The position numbers and the translations under genes are program-made. From Corallochytrium limacisporum (Eukaryota; Opisthokonta), in the NCBI GenBank assembly GCA_002811645.1, contig PDIP01000099.1, positions 62,790 to 85,036 on the forward strand: a stretch of 22,247 nucleotides of DNA. The letters are read 5' to 3'. Under the pieces are notes generated by a model. The model worked only from the letters and a program-made list of their open reading frames with translations, searched no databases and was not told the DNA's origin. Positions 19,061-22,247 of this stretch are shown here, in pieces (within the stretch, counting starts at the first letter, position 1; every line of letters starts with the position of its first letter).

Positions 19061-20245
19061 TCAAATTCTCTTACGGTAGCTTTCAGAGACAACAATGCAT
19101 GACGGACAGAAAGCCCACAGTACGGTAAGCATTCCAAACATGGAGGTCAGAACAGACACCTTCGATGTGGACGTTTCGTCATGGATAGTCGTATTAACCG
19201 GAAGAGCGGCGGCAAAGAGAGCAATAGACTTTGCTATGGTGTTCATCGGCTTTTGTATTGCGACCAGCTGCATCGACACACTCCTCGTTTCGGTAACAAT
19301 TGCCTTCCGTATGGCAGTCTTTGCTACAGCGGAGCCAATAATTTGGGTCATACCCAAACAGGTTAGGCATACAAAGCTGAGCACAGAGACTGTGTCCACT
19401 GTTAGCAAAACACAGCCAGCAACCACAAGTTTGGCCATTGTAAAAGTGCGTAGGTGCAGAGTGTTCAACCACTCAGGACAGCCAATCAATAGTGCAATAG
19501 CAGCACCCCAGTTTAGGGTGCTGTACACGCGATACTCGCTGCTGTCTTGGACCAGAACTGTGCGAACATAAGTCTTGAGAACAGCATCCACTCCTCCAAG
19601 CCCTGCAGCAACGAGCATGAATACAATGCTTTGACTCTTCAAGGGCATCCAGCTGGACCGCGCCCTTGCGACCTGAGGATCAGCCCTGCACAGGTTCAAA
19701 GGTTTTGACTTCACTTCTTTCCTGTCAACTATGGCCAACAACATGGCAAAAAGCCCGTGACATGCTGGCAAGTACCATGTCGGTTCTTTGCTAAATGCCC
19801 ATAGCAAAACCATGGACCACAGTATGGAGTATGCCCTTTGTTGGAATACACTGACGGTGTTGAAGATCACACCCTGTGCGTAACACACCTCCACTAAAAT
19901 GAAAGTGCATGAGAGTACTGTGCGGGAGACCAGATATAGAATAATTTTACAATAACCAGGCGTCAAGATACCTATCACTACAGTTGTCATGCCCCACAAC
20001 AGTATATGCCCTTGTAGTAAACCCCTCAGGGTATACTTTGAGAGAAAGTTCAGTAGTTTCGGATACACTATTGCTGCAAAGCAGCTGTTTACAGCAAGCC
20101 ATAATCCAGGAACGTAATTGATCAACCTAAATAATTCCAATGGTAAGAACTCCTGTACGTGAGCTAGTGCAGTGCTCTCATGGTAAATGGCGACTGTGTC
20201 CAAAGCCACAAGTAGCAGCGACGGGACAATCGAGGGGTCTGACAT
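19061..20245 (-). CDS. Unrecognised 12-TM membrane transporter-like protein
   Basis: Predicted 394-residue integral membrane protein with about 12 hydrophobic segments in a 6+6 layout split by a basic hydrophilic loop (about 174-204), as in the major facilitator fold. Approximate helices: 6-21, 40-62, 74-94, 100-125, 138-151, 157-173, 207-226, 243-260, 270-292, 293-308, 338-350, 364-386. The usual MFS motif A (GxxxDRxGRR) is not evident and I cannot name a family; substrate unknown. The whole coding region is in one open frame ending in TGA. The start context is weak (T at -3), but the ATG follows closely on the TAGCGCCACAG element shared with NRT2. An AATAAA on this strand at 18875-18870 would place its 3' end inside the convergent CLC gene, so the two transcripts may overlap. 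Confidence 0.75.
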   Translation of the reverse strand: MSDPSIVPSLLLVALDTVAIYHESTALAHVQEFLPLELFRLINYVPGLWLAVNSCFAAIVYPKLLNFLSKYTLRGLLQGHILLWGMTTVVIGILTPGYCKIILYLVSRTVLSCTFILVEVCYAQGVIFNTVSVFQQRAYSILWSMVLLWAFSKEPTWYLPACHGLFAMLLAIVDRKEVKSKPLNLCRADPQVARARSSWMPLKSQSIVFMLVAAGLGGVDAVLKTYVRTVLVQDSSEYRVYSTLNWGAAIALLIGCPEWLNTLHLRTFTMAKLVVAGCVLLTVDTVSVLSFVCLTCLGMTQIIGSAVAKTAIRKAIVTETRSVSMQLVAIQKPMNTIAKSIALFAAALPVNTTIHDETSTSKVSVLTSMFGMLTVLWAFCPSCIVVSESYRKRI

Positions 20246-20251
20246 TTATCC

Positions 20252-20262
20252 CTGTGGCGCTA
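20252..20262 (-). promoter_or_regulatory. Shared pre-ATG element, 12-TM gene copy
   Basis: Identical 11-mer TAGCGCCACAG on the coding strand, 6 nt before the ATG at 20245. See the NRT2 copy at 14992-15002. Sharing suggests these two genes could be co-regulated. Confidence 0.35.
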
Positions 20263-20660
20263 TCTACAACGATGGGCGATCATGGTTATCTTCACTTTGG
20301 TTTAGCCCGTGGTATCAAAACAATTGAAACACCACTGTGTTATTGGATTCTCTGTCGCTGAATTCAATTACCCGCGCAAGGATTGTTTGAAAAGAACCCC
20401 AATAAGTCAGTAGAGACGTAGTTATATTGACCCTGGCTTACCACTCAGCGTTCATTCGCTCGTACACAGTGCGCCTCATTGCAATGGATCCATAGACAAT
20501 GAGGGGAGGGGCGGGGGGTTGGGCAGGGTAGGGGGAAAGGTGAGACCAAACGCTGTAGAAAATGCAGCCGCTAACTGAAAGGTAACGCCATCGGTAGAAA
20601 AAAAAACGAAAGATCCCAGAGCTATGGAAACTGGACCAAGGTCCGAGCAATTGAAAAAAA
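20263..20660. other. Intergenic region between the Mo enzyme and 12-TM genes
   Basis: About 400 bp serving as the 3' flank of the Mo enzyme gene and upstream region of the 12-TM gene. It contains the G-quadruplex tract at 20502-20535. No credible coding frame; the frames at 20438-20701 are short and without domains. Confidence 0.5.
20502..20535 (+). promoter_or_regulatory. G-quadruplex tract upstream of the 12-TM gene
   Basis: Six G-runs (4, 4, 6, 3, 3, 5) with one- or two-base spacers on the plus strand make the strongest G-quadruplex motif in the window. It is 258-290 nt upstream of the 12-TM start, here on the template strand, and 127-160 nt past the Mo enzyme stop codon, so either promoter or 3'-end roles are possible. 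Confidence 0.55.
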
Positions 20661-20666
20661 TTTATT
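20661..20666 (-). terminator. Poly(A) signal fused with the Mo enzyme stop codon
   Basis: On the minus strand the gene ends ...CAATAAATTTT, so the TAA stop is embedded in a canonical AATAAA hexamer. A T-rich stretch follows. If used, it would give a 3' UTR of only a few tens of bases. Confidence 0.55.
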
Positions 20667-21792
20667 GCAATGTAAATTTGAGAGTACCGTAGCCAGCCCA
20701 ACCGCCCATATCATTGGTCCATGTAGTGTTGGTCGAACGCACGATGCCGGCATTATCGGGCATGCACTTAACACGAAGAAGAACGTCATGGGTACCCTTA
20801 CTGAAGTACTCCTTGTCAAATCGCCACAGAGTCCATACATCTTCCAGGTCAGGGCGATCGTAGGCAAAATCTACGGACCACCAAGGTGTGCTGTTATCAA
20901 AACTCAGCTCAACGGTGTCAACTTTGCTCGTGCCACAAAACGCAGACCCTTCGAATATGACACTACGCTGATGCTTTCGGAACATGTCATTGCCGTCATA
21001 AAGCTTTCCTTCGTCTTCGAAATGGACGAAGTCATTGTTTATGGGTCGATGAAAGAATCCAGCTGGGCGAATGCGGCCATCAGTGGGCCAACCGTTCATC
21101 TCAAAAATATCGGGAATGTGCTCGTGTTTTGTTGCGAAATGGATGCGCTCAATCCACTTTGCATTTTTGACACCGTAGTGATCAGGCGTCAACGCCCGTA
21201 GAGGAAAACCATGCTTCGGCAACAATGGCTCCCCTTGGTAGGCCCACATTAGCCAGGCACTCTTGCCTTTTTCATACTCAATCCATGGAATAAAGTCATC
21301 ACTGCAAAAGTACTGGATCTCTGACACAGTGTCAAGGACTTCTATCTCAAGGTCTGCCAGCAGACCCTGAAGAGTAATGCCATCCCAGATGCCATTGTCA
21401 ATTGCACGCCAAGTATTGGTTGCACCAATGCATTCCATTGTATGCTGTTTTTTTCCTGCACTTGGCATTGCTTGCAACTGGTCCATAGTCAGGACCACGG
21501 TTTTAGAAACCTGACCACTGATTGTAAGGGTCCAAGTGTCGAGATCTACTTGCGGTGTTGTTGCACTGTGAGAGAGAACGTAAAATTCTTCTGCCGAAGA
21601 AAATTGTTTCAACGCACACCATATTGACCCGTCAACGCATTTGGGGGTCCAGTTGCGGACGATTTCCACTTTAAACATTAATGTCACCCATGCCGTCAAG
21701 GCCACGAACAACGTGAACACACTGATTGTCTCTATACTTCGCACTTTAGACTTTCGGTGCCATCTTACCACATGCTGCCGTAGGCGCCGCAT
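20662..21792 (-). CDS. Membrane-anchored Mo-cofactor oxidoreductase, sulfite oxidase superfamily (bacterial type)
   Basis: Predicted 376-residue molybdopterin enzyme. The N-terminus is basic (1-20), then one membrane helix (about 22-41), then a Mo-binding domain and a C-terminal Ig-like dimerisation domain. The Mo-ligand cysteine should be C121 (TMECIG, followed by NGIWDGITL at 133-141). Further hallmarks are GEPLLPKHGFPLRALTPDHYG (187-207) with AKW at 211-213, NGW (233-235), and EGSAFCGTSKVDTVELS (281-297) in the dimerisation domain. These match bacterial COG2041-type proteins better than eukaryotic sulfite oxidase or nitrate reductase, whose Mo site reads C-A-G-N-R-R. No cytochrome b5 or FAD domain is present, so electrons must come from another protein. 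Topology is either extracytoplasmic (positive-inside rule; sequons near N300 and N355) or mitochondrial intermembrane space (a basic segment before the helix looks like a bipartite presequence). Substrate (nitrate, sulfite, sulfoxides) is not decidable. The start has A at -3. Confidence 0.9.
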   Translation of the reverse strand: MRRLRQHVVRWHRKSKVRSIETISVFTLFVALTAWVTLMFKVEIVRNWTPKCVDGSIWCALKQFSSAEEFYVLSHSATTPQVDLDTWTLTISGQVSKTVVLTMDQLQAMPSAGKKQHTMECIGATNTWRAIDNGIWDGITLQGLLADLEIEVLDTVSEIQYFCSDDFIPWIEYEKGKSAWLMWAYQGEPLLPKHGFPLRALTPDHYGVKNAKWIERIHFATKHEHIPDIFEMNGWPTDGRIRPAGFFHRPINNDFVHFEDEGKLYDGNDMFRKHQRSVIFEGSAFCGTSKVDTVELSFDNSTPWWSVDFAYDRPDLEDVWTLWRFDKEYFSKGTHDVLLRVKCMPDNAGIVRSTNTTWTNDMGGWAGYGTLKFTLQ

Positions 21793-22247
21793 ACTGACTA
21801 CAACTTGCTATATTACACAGAGAGGTATTGAAACAAAGCCTCAGGGAGTACAGTGGGCCTTTCGAATTCTCCTGCGGTAAGTACCTGGAGCGAGTGGGGG
21901 AACAGTACCGAAAGCGTCATCCACACCGCAATAGATTTCTTACCACTCCCGCTCATAAATCTTGCCAAAAGGGATAGGAGCTTCGATTCGCTTCATAAAT
22001 CATAGAATCCAAACAATCCGTCAAAGCCGTCACCATCTTACGCCCTTAATCCCCTAGTGCGGTGCATGTGATTCCTCTCTTAGACACGCGCCATATAAGA
22101 AAAGATGGAGAGAACCAAAACAAGTCCGTTCAGCTAACCCGAACTTGCGCACTCCTCTATAACCCCTGGGCACCCCCGAAATTCCTACTGTCCTCGTCAA
22201 TGCCTCCCGTTTGTACGTGCCGCTGATTCCCAGTCGTTCCCCCCCCC
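21793..22247. other. Upstream region of the Mo enzyme gene, window edge
   Basis: About 455 bp with no gene. It should contain the Mo enzyme promoter. A run of nine C's ends the window (22239-22247), about 450 nt upstream of the ATG at 21792, again placing G-runs on the coding strand; the run may continue beyond the edge. Confidence 0.45.

Noticed and set aside
19061-20245. Ferroportin or named MFS subfamily assignment for the 12-TM protein
   Set aside because: Characteristic motifs of these families are not visible; only the helix layout supports a transporter.
1-22247. CRISPR array, bacterial operon, insertion sequence or rRNA
   Set aside because: No regularly spaced repeats, transposase with terminal repeats, or rRNA-like sequence was seen, and gene structure is eukaryotic.

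Overview
The window is eukaryotic nuclear DNA. The genes are long single-exon ORFs separated by hundreds to thousands of bases. Two have AATAAA poly(A) signals at or just past the stop, most starts have a purine at -3, and none has a Shine-Dalgarno-like leader or operon-like spacing. The proteins (a fungal-type NRT2 nitrate transporter with a long central loop, a Met1-like siroheme methyltransferase, a temptin-domain ferric reductase) suit an intron-poor unicellular eukaryote. A fungus, a unicellular holozoan or an oomycete-like protist are all possible, and the sequence alone does not decide between them.

Layout, left to right. 1-2438: gene-poor, with one C-rich/G-quadruplex tract. 2439-3242 (-): a cysteine-rich, single-pass secretory-pathway membrane protein with a strong inverted repeat just before its ATG. 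4773-6836 (-): a temptin domain fused to a complete ferric reductase/NADPH oxidase-type flavocytochrome b. Its start codon overlaps the stop of a 7-codon upstream ORF, and nested inverted repeats lie further upstream. 6860-11514: a 4.6 kb stretch without a convincing gene. 11515-13107 (+): a Met1/CysG-like siroheme methyltransferase, convergent with 13296-14990 (-), the NRT2 nitrate transporter. 14991-17351: gene-poor, with a G-quadruplex tract 371-401 nt before the NRT2 start. 17352-18962 (+): a divergent CLC-family anion transporter, convergent with 19061-20245 (-), an unrecognised 12-TM membrane protein. 20662-21792 (-): a membrane-anchored molybdenum-cofactor oxidoreductase of bacterial type (sulfite oxidase superfamily).

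Taken together, the right two thirds looks like a nitrogen (or sulfur) oxyanion locus. It holds nitrate import (NRT2), a possible vacuolar anion transporter (CLC with an acidic dileucine signal), siroheme synthesis (needed by nitrite and sulfite reductases) and a Mo enzyme. A canonical three-domain eukaryotic nitrate reductase and a nitrite reductase are both absent from the window. The only Mo enzyme lacks cytochrome b5 and FAD domains, while a separate flavocytochrome b lies at the other end. The most interesting hypothesis is a split, membrane-bound Mo-oxidoreductase/flavocytochrome pair, analogous in logic to bacterial MsrP-MsrQ, working beside nitrate uptake. This is inference from gene content only.

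A second theme is non-coding. G-runs or C/G palindromes sit about 250-450 bp upstream of most starts. NRT2 and the 12-TM gene share an 11-base element just before their ATGs. Two genes carry notable inverted repeats in their leaders or proximal promoters.
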